Below, piece after piece: positions 1 to 18,781 of a stretch of 64,000 bases of DNA. The stretch is from positions 8,372,666 to 8,436,665 of the forward strand of contig NC_061065.1 of assembly GCF_021917145.1 (NCBI RefSeq), read 5' to 3'. Position 1 is the stretch's first letter. Each line of letters opens with the position of its first letter. The translations under genes were made by a program, and so were the position numbers. The notes below the pieces were generated by a model. That model was given only the letters and a program-made list of their open reading frames with translations. It ran no database searches and was not told where the DNA came from. The DNA is from Hypomesus transpacificus. Its lineage: Eukaryota > Chordata > Actinopteri > Osmeriformes > Osmeridae.

Positions 1-3000
1 CCTTCTCCTCCTGCACGACGTGACGAGCAATCTTCAGCCACAGCTTCTTCCTCAGCTCCTCGTCATCCTCTGGCAGGTCCGCACACGACTTGGCCAGGTC
101 CACGTCCACCTGGGTTTGTGCGAGAGCACAGGGGACGAGAGAAGACAATGCACTTTAACACTCTGATCTGGGAGCCCTACACACAGAAATGACATTTTAC
201 CTCAAACAATAGACCTGCAATGACAATTCCTGTCATTTGGATACCCAGATCAGATTGATTGATAGGTACTTTATTTAACCCATAGGAAAGAGAGGAATTT
301 CATTACAATACTTTTAATTCTGATTCTGATTCCCTTCTGATTCTGATTCTTAACACAACATGCTACCTACTTGTAGAGCCAGGTCCACAGCTTCCTCATA
401 CAGCTCCATGATCTTATACACGAGCACGCAGGCCTGACTGTAGCCGTGCTCCGAGCACAGCCTGAGGGCGTACTTTAGGTCGTAGTGGATGTCCGAGGCG
501 TGCGTGCCAGCTTGCTCCAGGTACCACAGCAGGGAGTCGGGCTTGTACTTGGCATACAGAGAGAGGAGGTAGTTGTGGATGGCCTCCTCCGTCACAGTCA
601 GCTGGTACACGCAGAACTCCATGTAGCGGATGGTCTCGTTGATCTGCTGGGTGCTGCCCATCTGGCTGTAGTTCACCAGGGCTGGGATCAGCCTCTTGGG
701 TTCCAGCCGGTTCCCCATCTGTATCCACGCATCCACCACCTTTTTGGGGATGTGCTGCATGAGGACAGGGGAGAACTTATAGAAAAGCTTCTCGTCGCAG
801 TGCTTGGAGAGGACGTCCAGGGCGGCGCTGTAGTTGTCGTGCTGGCAGTGGTGCGAAATCACCCTCTCGTAATCCTGCATGATGACGGAGAAATAGACCA
901 TGTCGTCCACGTTGCCGTGGCTGGCCAGCAGGTCGTAGATGGTGGTGCGATTGTTATAGAGACACTCCTTGTGCTTGGAGCTGCTAAGAAAGCGCCGGAA
1001 CTCATCCTGAGTCTCCTGGAAGAGTCCGTTCTTTCCGTCGGCGTCCAGCAGACCCAAGCTGTTGAGGTAAAGCTCAGTCAACCAGGTGACCAGCAGCGTG
1101 ATCTGGGTCCTCTCGCTCTGTTTGAGGTTGTTCAGCTTCTTCAAAAGGAACTCTTTGAGGGCCTCTTCTTGCTTGGCCTCGATGAACTTGAGCGCGATCT
1201 CCTCGAAATAGTTCTGAGTCAGCGCGTAGCACTTGGCACTCTCCAGGTAGCGCTTGTTCTGGAAGCAGTGCTCAGCCTCCTTGGCCAGCACCATGTCCAT
1301 GCACTCGGGCCTGTCCTTGCAGAACTCCTTGGCCAGGTCAAACTTGTTGGTGCTCATGTACATCTGCCACACATCCCTGGCCTCCTTCTGGATGTGGTAG
1401 CGGAACACAGCCTTCTCTGTGTAGATCCAGACCAGGCCTCCGGATGGGTCCTTGATCATCTTCTTCAGGGTGCCAAATTTATCCGGGAAAACGTCCTCGT
1501 GCACCACCTGTCCGTTCAGGGTGCAGATGGCCTTGACGCGGTCGGGGAGGAGAAGCAGGAAGTGGAACTGGGTCAGGACGATGGAGATGGGCTTGTTGAA
1601 GCTGAAGTCTATGTCCGGAGTGTACTCCCACACCTAAAGCAATGAGAGAGGGAGGTGAAGAGGAAAGTTATATTATAACAAACTGTAAATGTAGAACATA
1701 AAACACTCATCTCAAATATCGAAGGCTGAAAAAAAGGCAAAAGGTACCTGCACATCGCTGAAAAGAGAGTCGGGTCTCACGTAGTCCAGCTGCCCATAGA
1801 AAACTCCATTACCCATCATCCATGCAAATGCCTTGGGCTTGGAGCGCAGCTTGGAGGTGTAGAAGGTGATCTCACTGTAGCCCATGTTGAAAGGGAACTC
1901 CTGGAAGCTGGGTAGTAAGTCCTGGTTCTGGGTGAAGATGGAGCTGAATCCCTGCTGCTCTGAACCCTCCGCCACCCGGCCCACAAACTGGAAGAGACGT
2001 TTCCGCGTGGTGGCGATGATGAAATACTTGTTCTCCAGCCCCTTCTCCACCTCCAGGCAACAGACTGGTGCTGGCTTTCCATCCTCTTCCAGAGAGTGCA
2101 CCTGTGGAAAGGACGGAGAGCACATCAGTAAGAAAATGTAAAAAAAATTCTCTCCTTTTACTACTACTACTGTACGTAAACCACACGTTTCCGTTCACTG
2201 TGCTTCCCTGTGCCCAACGCGCCTGACCTGTCTGAAGTACTGGTCTGGGTTGGTGTTGAACAAACTGCCCTCGGATGCAGAGATCTCTGCCTCAAAGATG
2301 ATGCCCTGACTGGTGCCCACGAGGACAGGCCCAGTGTTGGTCTCGGTGCCCAGGAGTTTGTTCCAGCCCACGCTCTCGATCAGGTGGCCTCGCCAGCGAG
2401 ACAGGCTGCGAACCTTCTGGGTGTTTCTGTTCAGGTACAGACACTCGCTGGTGCTCAGGCAGATCACCAGGTGAGACCCTGGAGGAAGAGAGGAACCAAA
2501 AGGGAGATTACTATCTAAGAAGACAATTTAGTACAGCTAGTATTTACTAGAGGTTCTAACCTGGTAGTTAGTGTTTTCATTTTTGTATTTCTACAGAATA
2601 AAGCACTACAAGCATGTAATGGGAAATACAATAGGCAAGGGACTCAATGAACCCCCCTTGTAAAAGACACCCATTACAGATACTTATATAAGAGCATAGC
2701 ATTACTAAAGCATAGTTTGATAGAATTAAATAACACATCATTCATCAATCGGGCCATTAAAGCATGTATGCCTGTCTGTGTGTAACCTGTGAGAGGTAAA
2801 CGTTCAGCCATTCTCACCTGTGGGGTCTAGAAATAGTCTGTGCACTCGACTGTCATCTTTCCTCCCCAGCTCAATCTGATTGGGTTGATCTGGTTTGCCA
2901 AGATCTATCCTGTAACACGAGACATTTACATTCATTTGTATCAATAGACACATCTCAATGGAGCCACTCCTATGAATAGCACTCGTTGATCATTCTGAAT

Positions 3001-3520
3001 GATTGATTTAGATTAAAACTAATCCTGTCACTTCACAATCATGTCAAAATACTAATCTAAACTAAAACTTGCTAAAGAAGTGTTGAGGACAACAGTTACT
3101 AACCTGAGAAGAGTGTCTTTCCCTAAACTCATGCATAGCTGATTGTTGCACACAGCAAAATGGTTGATCTTCTCAGGAGGTGTGAAATCAATCCTCTGCT
3201 TGTTGAAGATGGGCTTCTCTTCCTCCAGCCTCACATTCACGAAACCTGGGTGGGTGAAACGTGGTGGATAATGTAAGGATCACCGCAACCGACTAGTATC
3301 AAGGCCATGATCAAATACCACTCACTCCACGGACACACATAATGATATTATCGATGAACACTTCCGTAAATTGCTATAAAAAGGCCCCACCTAGCTGTCT
3401 GATCAAGCCCTGCTTACCCGAGTGAGGTATCCCGATATTGGCAGCTGACAGACGGCTGTGTTGTTGCACTGGATGCCTAACATTTTGAGAGTCCTCATAC
3501 TCATCAAGTATAGAAGCCAT
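1..3520 (-). CDS. vps18: VPS18, HOPS/CORVET core subunit (3' part missing)
   Basis: Vps18 is a core subunit of the HOPS and CORVET tethering complexes, which act in endosome-lysosome and autophagosome fusion. Coding exons, in transcription order on the minus strand: 3520-3418, 3245-3104, 2909-2818, 2478-2228, 2101-1748, 1633-371 and 109-1 (continuing out of the window). All junctions are GT-AG and keep the frame. About 770 residues are present; the human protein has about 973. The start MASILDEYEDS matches the family start, so I chose it over an in-frame ATG 45 bases upstream. Stretches such as KQRIDFTPPEKI, SVGWNKLLGTE, AFAWMMGNG, AVFRYHIQKEARDVW and VNYSQMGSTQQ are typical of VPS18. The N-terminal half is the beta-propeller (Pep3/Vps18 region). 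The 421-codon exon at 371-1633 enters the clathrin-type alpha-solenoid. The C-terminal RING lies beyond the window. The gene is divergent from RHOV. Confidence 0.96.
225..360. repeat. Repeat fragment with short tandem tail in a VPS18 intron
   Basis: AT-rich sequence containing 'gtactttatttaaccc', followed by an imperfect run of 'tctgattctgat' units. It resembles the 3' end of a teleost retroposon with a simple-repeat tail. The family is not identified. Confidence 0.4.
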
Positions 3521-4372
3521 AACACTACTTCTAAGTTTGTCTGATAAAGACACAAGCCGACACAAATAGCTACTTCAAATCGTATACCAAATCGTATACC
3601 ATGACAGTCGTCAACCCAAAGGCAACAGCACGAGCCAACTAGCTAGCTAGAGCTAGCTGGCTAGCTAAATAACTGCCCAAGAAAGCAGACGTATGGGCCT
3701 AATATAGTTCGTCCCATTCACCTTTTTTTAAACGTTCAAAAACGTGATTTAAAATAACCGACAGAAATGTCGATGCTTTTATCAATTGTATCGCGCAAAC
3801 AAATACGCCAATTCATCAGCAGCTTCCGATCACAAAGGGTCAGGTGATGCACGATTTTCACGTGACAAAAAACAACACAGAAGTTTCACATTTTGCCACT
3901 TGAGGGAGCAGGTTGTCCAATTTACGAATTTAAATAGTTCAATACACTGGACCTGGTATATTATTCCCACTATTGCTTGTAACCCCTTCTAATAACAGCT
4001 AAATTAATTAATAAAATGTTATGTTGTAAATTATAACATACGTAGTGACGATTACAGTTAAATGACTTTCTCTTTCCCTTTCCTTCAGAAGGACACTATG
4101 TGGTAGATAAACAACTAAACCAGAGCTTCACTGAGTCCTCCTTCAAACGTTTTACTTGCAGTGGGAGTGGCTATGCAAATCATAACCTGTTAGAGTGGAA
4201 AGTCTCCCAAAACCAGATGGCATCACCGGTCAGATCACAGTACACGAGCACACAAGCGTGATGAGCTGAACCACCGGAGTATAACCTTCATTATCCAAAA
4301 ACTTCGTGAGGCACGATACCGATTCCATTCTGGGCTCTTATGTTAATTAAACGTTAACTTTGAAAGTTGGAC
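3521..4372. promoter_or_regulatory. Divergent promoter region between VPS18 and RHOV
   Basis: The VPS18 and RHOV start codons are 852 bases apart on opposite strands, so both 5' UTRs and promoters must lie here or in undetected upstream exons. The VPS18 side has a cluster of GCTAGCTA motifs near 3635-3670. A CACGTG-centred site lies at 3857-3866. I saw no convincing TATA box. Confidence 0.6.
3857..3866. promoter_or_regulatory. CLEAR-like E-box (TTCACGTGAC)
   Basis: TTCACGTGAC matches the CLEAR consensus GTCACGTGAC, bound by TFEB/TFE3/MITF, at 9 of 10 positions, including the whole CACGTGAC core. It lies 337 bases upstream of the VPS18 ATG. VPS18 is a lysosomal-fusion gene of the kind TFEB controls, so regulation by TFEB is a reasonable inference; binding is not shown. 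Confidence 0.5.
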
Positions 4373-5750
4373 ATGCCACCTCAAATGGATTATTTTTATG
4401 AAGAACCTCGAGTACCATCCGCTTGTGGGCTGACTGCAGCGGACGAACTGGAGCCAGCGGCGATCAGCTGTATGCTGGTCGGGGATGGAGCTGTAGGAAA
4501 GACGAGTATGATTGTTAGCTATACAACAAATGGATATCCCACGGAATATAAACAGACAGGTTTTGACGTATTTTCAGGTACGAACGCTTAAATAAACATA
4601 CTATTAAATGTGTTGGAAAATAAAATGTCATTGTTGCATGCTTGTACTAATTCTAAATCAATTTCTCAAACAGGTCAGGTACAAGTTGAAGGAGCCCCTG
4701 TAAAAGTTCAGTTGCTCGACACAGCCGGACAGGTAAATTTATGTAGAAAATCCGTGAATGTGTGTTAATTTGTCTTTTTTTCTTAACGTTGTAACAGGTA
4801 GCATCTTGATTCTGTCACATAGTTAATGTGCCTTATTGTTTTGTTCTGTTATTCTTATTCTCCTGTAGGCTAATGTCACATAGCCAACTCCAAGTTTCAA
4901 ACAGAAACCTAGTGTAGATTGTGTATCACATTTGGAAGGATTACAGTCACACACTGATACTACTCACTGCTTTAGGTGAAGAGGATGAACCTTGGCATGT
5001 TCTCAATAGCTTTGATGTGACAACCTTCATGTTACATTTATTAATTTAGCAGATGCTTGACTCTAAAGTGACCTACAAAAACTGCATAGAAAGTACAGAA
5101 GATCAAAGATCAGAAGTGCTTAGTTCTACAGTATTTCAGTGGTCAGAGAGTCAAGGAACAGTCATTCATGTTTTTCACAGCAACCCTTGATTCCTCCCAC
5201 ACTGCCTGTTTGTGTTTTCTGAATAAAAGAACACTTTTTCAAATACCCAGACGGGAACATTTAAGAAACACACTAACCTGACCTTTCAATCTTGCCATTT
5301 CAGGAAGAATTCGACAGTTTCCGCTCGCTCTCCTACTCCCAGACAGACGTCTTCATCCTGTGTTTCAGCGTCGTCAACCCCACATCGTTCCACAACGTCA
5401 CCAAGAAATGGATCCCCGAGATCAGGGCCTGTAACCGCTCCTCGCCCATCATCCTGGTCGGCACCCAGTCGGACCTCCTGCTCGACGTCAACGTGCTCAT
5501 CAACCTGGACTCCTGCAAGGTCAAGCCGGTCCTCAGCTCGCGGGCTCGGAGCATGGCAGACAAGATCAGGGCCGCGGACTACGTGGAGTGTTCCTCTCTG
5601 ACTCAGAAGAACCTGAAGGAGGCGTTTGATGCGGCCATCTTTGCGGGTATCAAACACAAGACCAGGAAGGGGAAGAAGAGGAGCCTGTCGGACAGACGCA
5701 CCAAGGCCTTCTCCAGATGCAGCTGGAAGAAGTTCTTCTGCTTTATCTGA
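4373..5750 (+). CDS. rhov: RHOV (Chp/Wrch2), atypical Rho-family GTPase
   Basis: Exons 4373-4577, 4674-4732 and 5304-5750 give a 236-residue protein, the same length as human RHOV. The start MPPQMDYF is the only ATG before the G domain. Visible motifs: P-loop GDGAVGKTS (residues 37-45), switch II DTAGQE (84-89) and base-recognition TQSD (142-145). The C-terminus WKKFFCFI matches the RhoU/RhoV subfamily, whose CFV-type ending is palmitoylated rather than being a prenylated CaaX box. The N-terminal extension before residue 31 is acidic and lacks the proline-rich SH3-binding stretch I recall from mammalian RHOU/RHOV. RhoU is the main alternative; adjacency to VPS18, as in human 15q15, favours RHOV. 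The family acts through PAK kinases in neural crest and cell adhesion. Confidence 0.9.
5030..5195. repeat. Dispersed repeat, copy in RHOV intron 2
   Basis: It opens with a degraded inverse of the teleost SINE tail ('tttagcagatgcttgact') and continues with 'agtacagaagatcaaagatcagaagtg' and 'cagtatttcagtggtcaga'. The same order of words recurs at 7397-7535, so the two are copies of one element. Family unknown. Confidence 0.6.
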
Positions 5751-7136
5751 ACTCACTGATCATCAACCCTATGGGTCATGGAACAAAGCTATTATTATTT
5801 ATTGATCTACAGAGACTATTGATAAAGACTTATTTCGGTGTTATTAAGGTGGTGGATGCAGCCAGATGTTATTCTCTGGCTGAACCAGTGTGTCTGGGGT
5901 CTGGTTTCTGGTCTTGGTTGATCTCAACGATGAAGCCAAGTCGATTACATCCAAGTTGGACACACATGCAGGTCTGATTTCTATTGCTGATAAGATCATG
6001 TCAGGAACAGCAAGCGGCTCAACGCTGGGAAGGCTACTGTGAGTGGCTAGCCATGATGACAGGAACGCACATCCTGTCTGGAGTATAGCCATGTAAATGT
6101 GAATTTGCATTAGCTGGGACACTGCCTACTGCGTTCTGACTGCTGTGTGTATCAGGGACAGGGAGTGGGCTAAGAGAAGGCTCAGATTAGTCACTATTGT
6201 GCTAGTCACTGCCTAACTCCCACATCCCAGCTGACAGTGCAGGGTCAAGTCACAGTGCTGGGGGTATCACCTTTTGACCTGTACGTGAACCAGTGCTTAC
6301 ACATGACACGATATTGTTTACTGGGGCTTGATTCAATCCGTTGACAATATCAACACCCTTCCACAACCAGCATTTTGGAAAACAAAAGGTTCTCCTTAAA
6401 TGTCTGTTTGACCATGAAGGAGAGGTGGGACAGAGTGATTGACTCAAAGGAGAAGAAAGCATTCCCCTTTCTTGGGATTGTGCTAGTGTACTCCCTGTAG
6501 CCCCGACCAAGGTGACTACTCTCTGTCTGGGACTCCTTTGTCTCCTGGTCATCTCCATGTGTAAAGGTGAGCACCATGGGGGGGCTGAAACAGCCCCTAG
6601 CTGAATGTGGTCCCTACCTGTCTCTGTAGTCGCTGTAAGTCGCTCTGGATAAGAGCGTCTGCTAAATGACTAAATGAAAAAAAAAACCTGCTCCAGAGCC
6701 ACTGTTTATGAATGATCAGCTCCCTGCTTTGTCTCCAGGCTAAACTGCTGCTCCCAGGCCACACTGCTGCTCCCAGGCCACACTTCTGCTTAAGTGTAAA
6801 CATTCACCGGTAACGTCTCTGCTACTGTCAGTTTATGTCAGTTGGGTTGTTTCAGCCAGACTGTCCGGATTATGTTATTGAGGACTGGCAAACCCAGGCT
6901 AAAGCTTGTTATGCTTCTTGTAGAAGTGAATGCTGTATATGTCGAATCTATTCTGTTTCTTTAAACAGTTAATGGAAAGTCAACATTTTCTTTGTGCATT
7001 GTGATGATAAAATGATAATCTCATTGTGTTGCAGTAATCCTTGAACAATACATTTGTTGTGTGTGAAATTGTTGCCAATCTCGTAAAATCTCATGCTCAG
7101 CCCACACTTTGTTGGAATGAAAGTAATGAAAATAAA
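5751..7136 (+). other. RHOV 3' UTR (inferred)
   Basis: No coding sequence is recognisable. The first good AATAAA on this strand is at 7131-7136, in an AT-rich context, giving an inferred 3' UTR of about 1.4 kb. It contains a SINE tail (6633-6676) and a short tandem duplication of a 'ctgctcccaggccacact' unit near 6742-6788. Confidence 0.5.
6633..6676 (+). repeat. SINE 3' tail fragment
   Basis: This contains 'taagtcgctctggataag' and 'agcgtctgctaaatgactaa', the same 3' tail as the fuller SINE copies at 29561 and 52301. Only the tail is preserved. Confidence 0.75.
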
Positions 7137-7396
7137 TGCATTCAAATAAATGTAAAAAACTAACAACAAAAAACTCTTGTTGTCTAATTTATCTGAATAG
7201 TGGAGTGAATCTATCTGTAGAAGAGTGTATATTTACACCTCTTGGGAGCTAATACACATGTCTGTCTGGAGGGTAGATAAACTGGAAGATTCTGGGTATT
7301 TAGCATAATACTCCACAGGGAGGCTAAACGCTTTCAACTCTGGGTTCCTGACCTGAGTAACTCTCTTGTCCAGATGTATGGTAAGTGACCCCAACT

Positions 7397-7535
7397 GCAT
7401 TTACATTTTAGACACTTTTATCCAAAGCAATGTACAAACGGTGCATATAAAAAGTACAGAAGATCAAGGATCAGAAGTGCTTTATTCTACCAGTATTTCA
7501 GTGGTCAGAGTCAAGGAACCATCAGTTTTTCCAGG
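7397..7535. repeat. Dispersed repeat, second copy of the 5030-5195 element
   Basis: Shares 'agtacagaagatcaaggatc' (with one change), 'agaagtgct' and 'cagtatttcagtggtcagag' in the same order as the copy at 5030-5195. The start, 'tagacacttttatccaaagc', is the inverse of the SINE tail. Confidence 0.6.
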
Positions 7536-7910
7536 CATATTGCAAGTACCCAGATCTCCTGCTACTTGCTCAATTAACAACATGTTGTGCTTTCAAAAGA
7601 CTATATGACTGATGTGGCAGCAGTGCAATGTCATTGCTGCATGACGGGACTGGACAATCACTTCAGCGTCTGTCACCGACAACTGATCTGCAGATGGGGA
7701 AAGCGAGGGATTGTGTGTGAGTCACTCACCAGCACAGAGCCTCTCATTCAGCCTCACACACCTGTAATCTGTGCTGTTTCTTCTTGCGTACCATCCATGT
7801 TGCACAAGGGGTATACATGTGTCATAGTTTTTGTTGGAAGACGCATTATCCGTGGGGAAAGCAGACCCCCCCCCCTTTTCCATAACTGATGATGACCCAG
7901 GAAGCAGCAG

Positions 7911-8041
7911 TGTTCGATTCCTGGCCTTGCAAAATGACGTTGTGTCCTTGGGCAAGGCACTTTACCCTAATTGCCTCGGGGACAATGTCCCTGTACTTAC
8001 TGTAAGTCGCTCTGGATAAGACCGTATGCTAAATGACTAAA
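7911..8041 (+). repeat. 5'-truncated tRNA-derived SINE
   Basis: The copy starts at the B-box region (gttcgattcctggcc) and runs through 'gtgtccttgggcaaggcact' to the shared tail ending 'aaatgactaaatg'. The A-box half is missing. It is the same family as the copies at 29561 and 52301. Confidence 0.8.
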
Positions 8042-14918
<6,877 letters not shown>

Positions 14919-16756
14919 AAGAGGGGAAGAGACTAGAGGCTTTACAAACCACAAGTTGATCTCTCTGGAAATGAAAGAAACAGATTGAAAGAAATGTTAA
15001 GTGTCTAAAGGACTGGAGGAAGAGAGAGAGAGGATGAGAGAAAGAGGCAGAGAATACGCGGAAATTAAAACATGGAGGAGGTGGCATGTTTCAAACAATG
15101 CGAGTGTCACGCTTCAACAGCCGTCTGTGGACAGAAGAGTTTATGGTGCGAGATGGGTTAGGGAGCAGTTGCCTATTCTGAGTTCCCTCCCTCCCATGTC
15201 ACCTACAATCTTTGCAATTACACAGACTAGCACTGCATCGTCATGACAACGACGTCAGTACTGTCTCAATTCCACGGCTACTCTGTCGACTGTCAAAACA
15301 GTTCTGTGTGACCTTTCCCCTGAGCCATGGAAAGTGGAGGTGGAGTGAGGAAGATAGAGCCATCACCACCTCAGTGTTGCTGCGCTGAGCACATGGACTG
15401 TGAATCTGACACGGGAAAGCGAGGGGATGCCGTTGGGTGTGTGTGTGTGTGGGTGTGTGTGTGTGTGTGCAGCAGGGGGTAGGAGGAAACTCCCTGCTCG
15501 GCTGGGTGCTAACCCTCTCACCTCAACCCAACCCTCAGGCTTTCAGACTGCAACAACATCATCCACCCATCAATCCATCAGTCCAACACAATACCATGAA
15601 AGTATCCAAAAATATCAGGTTTTCAAATAACCTACAAACAAGGTTAAGGGTTTTCTTTCTCCTGTATCCAACACCTTACAACAAAACATGTGGATAAGAC
15701 AACACTCCACTGGTCTCCCAGTCACGTGACTTAATGGGTAATATGAGCCCTCCTAATCAGCTACAGGGGGGAGATTATGGTAATTAACCATACTGCTCTA
15801 CCTCCTACCGGGGAGAGCTCTTCCCCGTCCAGACCCCCCCCACCGGGGTTGATTTGTGGTCGGGGCCTACTCTTTAGTTTTATGGGGCCCTGAGGTGTGG
15901 GGGGGGTCATCGTTCCCCTCCCTCGCTGGTCTGGTTGTCGCCTCTGGGCTTGGTGCCTGACTGTTTCACACCTCTGGCCAGGACCATTATCCAATCACGA
16001 GGGCAGGGAAACAAGGGTTCCTCTGAAATCACACCCCACTGCTTGTTTTGGTGGCCGGGGAGAAGGGTCCACAAATGGCTGTCAGGAAGGAGGGAAAAAC
16101 CCAAAAGTTCCTACTTAGAGATGAACCAGTTTCCTGAACTTTAAACTGAGATTGAACTGGTTCCCGTCCCTCAATTAGTTCTTTATTCCATTTTGTTGTC
16201 AGATTTGTCGCTGAGAAGATGCCCTTAAACTGAGAGCTAACCTGCAGATATATATAACCCCCATGAAGAGTAGAACTATGCTAATGTAGCTTTTAAAGCG
16301 ATTGCTAAACCTGAATAACCACCTTGTCTTATTTAGACAAACAGACTTCGAGGAAGCAATAAATTGAGGGTTATTTCAAGGGTGGTTAAATAATAAGACG
16401 TGCGAGACTGAAAGTGATTCACTCAACTGTCACAGAATGCTTTGTTAAATGACTCCAGACCTTTCTAAATTATTAAATTATTAACAATGTAGGACAATAT
16501 TGTGCAATATCCTTGATATTAGTATGTAACTCCATGTTCATTAAACATCTCAAGGCCTTTGTCCTCATCACGAAAACAGATGAAACAGATGGTCTTTTAT
16601 TTAATTTTGAAGCATCATCATGTGCAAACAATAATTGAAAACACGACCACAAAAGTATTGGGTCTACTGATGTTTTAAAGCTCTATAGCTCTCAACCTCT
16701 CAGCAGTTTCTGGTGTTAAACTAAACCTTCAAAAGTGAGCGTCAGTAGTGCTTTAG

Positions 16757-16868
16757 GTATAGTGTATAGCTCAGTTTAAACTTTTGACTGCAGATCAGGA
16801 AGCTGACGGTTCAAATCCCCCCATGTATATTGCTTTGGATAAAAATATCTGATATATAAATGCATTAA
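16757..16868 (+). repeat. tRNA-derived SINE-like copy
   Basis: A tRNA-like head ('tagctcagtttaaac' and B-box-like 'ggttcaaatcc') is followed closely by 'gctttggataaaaatatct', a degraded form of the common tail. It is old and divergent. Confidence 0.5.
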
Positions 16869-17230
16869 TAATTGTGATATTCCAATGGGATTATTTCAGC
16901 TATACCTACAGTAAACCTTACTGATTCATAAACGTAATCTGGAGTCCTACTTAACTGTCAGACCTGATTGGAAATATCCAATTTCCTAGACAATTAAATT
17001 GTAATTTCCCCACAACGTAGAAAACCGTTCCAAATAGTTGAATCTCAGAGGATTTAAACTGGATCACCAAAGTGTTGCTTTGGACCCCAGATAATGTTAG
17101 TCAGGGATGCAGTTGACCATTTGAAGGCATACAAAAATAAAAGCATGAAGAAGAAGAACAGACAGATTTCATTAGTTGGTCAAAGGGAAAAACCTGACTC
17201 AGAGTTGTGAGAGTTTCTTGGAGTTGTCAG

Positions 17231-17249
17231 TGCTGCCCTCTACTGGCAA
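17231..17249 (-). promoter_or_regulatory. CTCF-like motif
   Basis: Read on the minus strand, TTGCCAGTAGAGGGCAGCA fits the vertebrate CTCF core (CCA-G/C-T/C-AG-A/G-GGGC-A/G). It lies about 450 bases downstream of the PIGH stop, in the interval joining the RHOV/VPS18 and PIGH/ZFYVE1 blocks. Motif match only. Confidence 0.5.
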
Positions 17250-17696
17250 TAAAATATACAACGTAGGAAAATAAGGGTTTAGAGCAGTTTATTAAATTAA
17301 TGGATAGTGATGGATGAAACTATCTTCATCTAAAATGATGAAATCCATTAAATGATTTGGATGAATAATATCATCCCCTTTCCATACAGTATTAAATGAG
17401 TACAAAATGTTATACACAATAAATCGGGCCAAGCCCTTAAATAGCAGTATAGTTTATAGTTGGACAGTCATTGTCTACAGCATGTATCTTATTGGACAGC
17501 TTCTTATAGGCATAGTCTACAATGAATGCTGGCAATAAGTAACAAGTATTGTTTAAAATAGTTCCCATTCAAGTAAAATGTCATCCATTTGAAAACAAAC
17601 TTGTATATACAAATGTATTTCTTTTTGTGCAGTGAAAGTGGCAACATGGAAAAAAAACAAATATCAAATATGTAAAATGACTTGAAACAATGGCGG

Positions 17697-18781
17697 TTAA
17701 GCAGCTTTGTTGTCAAGACTATCAGGACAGGCAAGAATCTCCTGGCAACTCTTGTATACTTTCACCAGGCAGTTCAGTCGTGGCTTTGAACTCTAGAAGA
17801 AAACAGTTTATAATTAAAACAGGATTTTAGATGTGGAGTAAGATTCCAAAGTGAAGGGTGAAGTTTTGTGGTCTTAGGGCAAAGACTCCCCAGAACAGGA
17901 CCTTAAAACAATCAAAACAGGTTCAGTAGTCCTCTGCAAAGCTCACCTGAAACAATGGCACTACGCTAGACACAGCTTCAGGGTTGGAGGAATCCTTCAG
18001 AAGGATGCACAGGTAATAGATGATGCTTTGCTGAAACAAAAGATGATACAAAACACTTATAAAGCCGTTCTTAAAGGTTAAGGGAGCTGCTGATGTCATC
18101 TGTCCATGAGTTAATCAAGATAATTATACTTGAATTAGGAGAATTACTAGAGTTGGCTAGCTTCACCTTACCATGTGAACGGCTTCATTGATAACTATGT
18201 CTTTGATTTTGCTCATCTCTATGAAGGTGGTGCTTTCTCGGCCAGAAGCATAGCTGGAAGATACTTGGACACCCAAGGAGCCGATGATGAGTAAGGTCTC
18301 GTGATCAACTTTCACAAAATGGATGTGAACCATCATTCCAATTAGTGTGACGACTATGGCACTGGACAAAACAGCAGTATTCTGGAATGACGAGAGGATG
18401 ACAGGAAAAAAGTTACTTTAATGACGGCATTAGGTCCAGTTAAATGAAACTAAATCCCAAACGCCCCTGAAATAACTGGATCCGTTGCGTCCGCTAACCA
18501 AGCGGCACGGGATGGTTCCGTTCGAGTCCTTCTCCCGGCCTTAATGCCACATATTTGTGAATGCACAGATGAAATTCTAGTACTATTCGGTAATCAAACC
18601 TTACCTCTGTGAAGAAAAAAACGGTGTAAGCAAAGAGCCACACAGCGCAGGTGTACACCATTATTTTGCCTATGGACACTTTGGCCGCGCTGATTGTGAA
18701 TTCCCTACAAAAGCTTGAATGGCTTTGGCAGTCAAGAGATATGATTTTCCCATCGATGTCGCTGAAAACCTCTTCTTCCAT
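17697..18781 (-). CDS. pigh: PIGH, GPI-GlcNAc transferase subunit H
   Basis: PIG-H is a subunit of the ER complex (with PIG-A, C, P, Q, Y and DPM2) that transfers GlcNAc to phosphatidylinositol, the first step of GPI-anchor synthesis. Exons on the minus strand: 18781-18605, 18381-18172, 18030-17947 and 17792-17697. They give 188 residues, equal to human. Start MEEEVFSDIDGKI; end SLDNKAA. Two adjacent hydrophobic segments lie at about residues 42-58 and 61-78 (VYTCAVWLFAYTVFFF; LSSAIVVTLIGMMVHIHF). The conserved HFVKVDHETLLIIGSLGVQ and SYASGRESTTFIEMSKIKD blocks follow. All junctions are canonical and in phase. 'ttttcag' lies directly before the ATG, so an acceptor there and a 5' UTR exon are possible. 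The gene is divergent from ZFYVE1. Confidence 0.96.

Larger units (their letters stand above)
14913..17696. other. Intergenic DNA and inferred PIGH 3' flank
   Basis: No gene is recognisable. The stretch holds a GT run (15437-15469), a perfect CACGTG palindrome (15721-15730), a SINE-like copy (16757-16868), a CTCF-like motif (17231-17249) and a TTTATT at 17286-17291. The TTTATT reads AATAAA on the minus strand and would fit the PIGH poly(A) signal. Confidence 0.5.

Noticed and set aside
485-1645. 386-codon open frame on the plus strand
   Set aside because: It is the antisense shadow of the long VPS18 exon, which has strong family similarity on the minus strand.
18481-18545. tRNA-like sequence ('gttcgagtcc') in PIGH intron 1
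   Set aside because: A B-box-like word is present but I could not build a cloverleaf; chance or an old SINE remnant.
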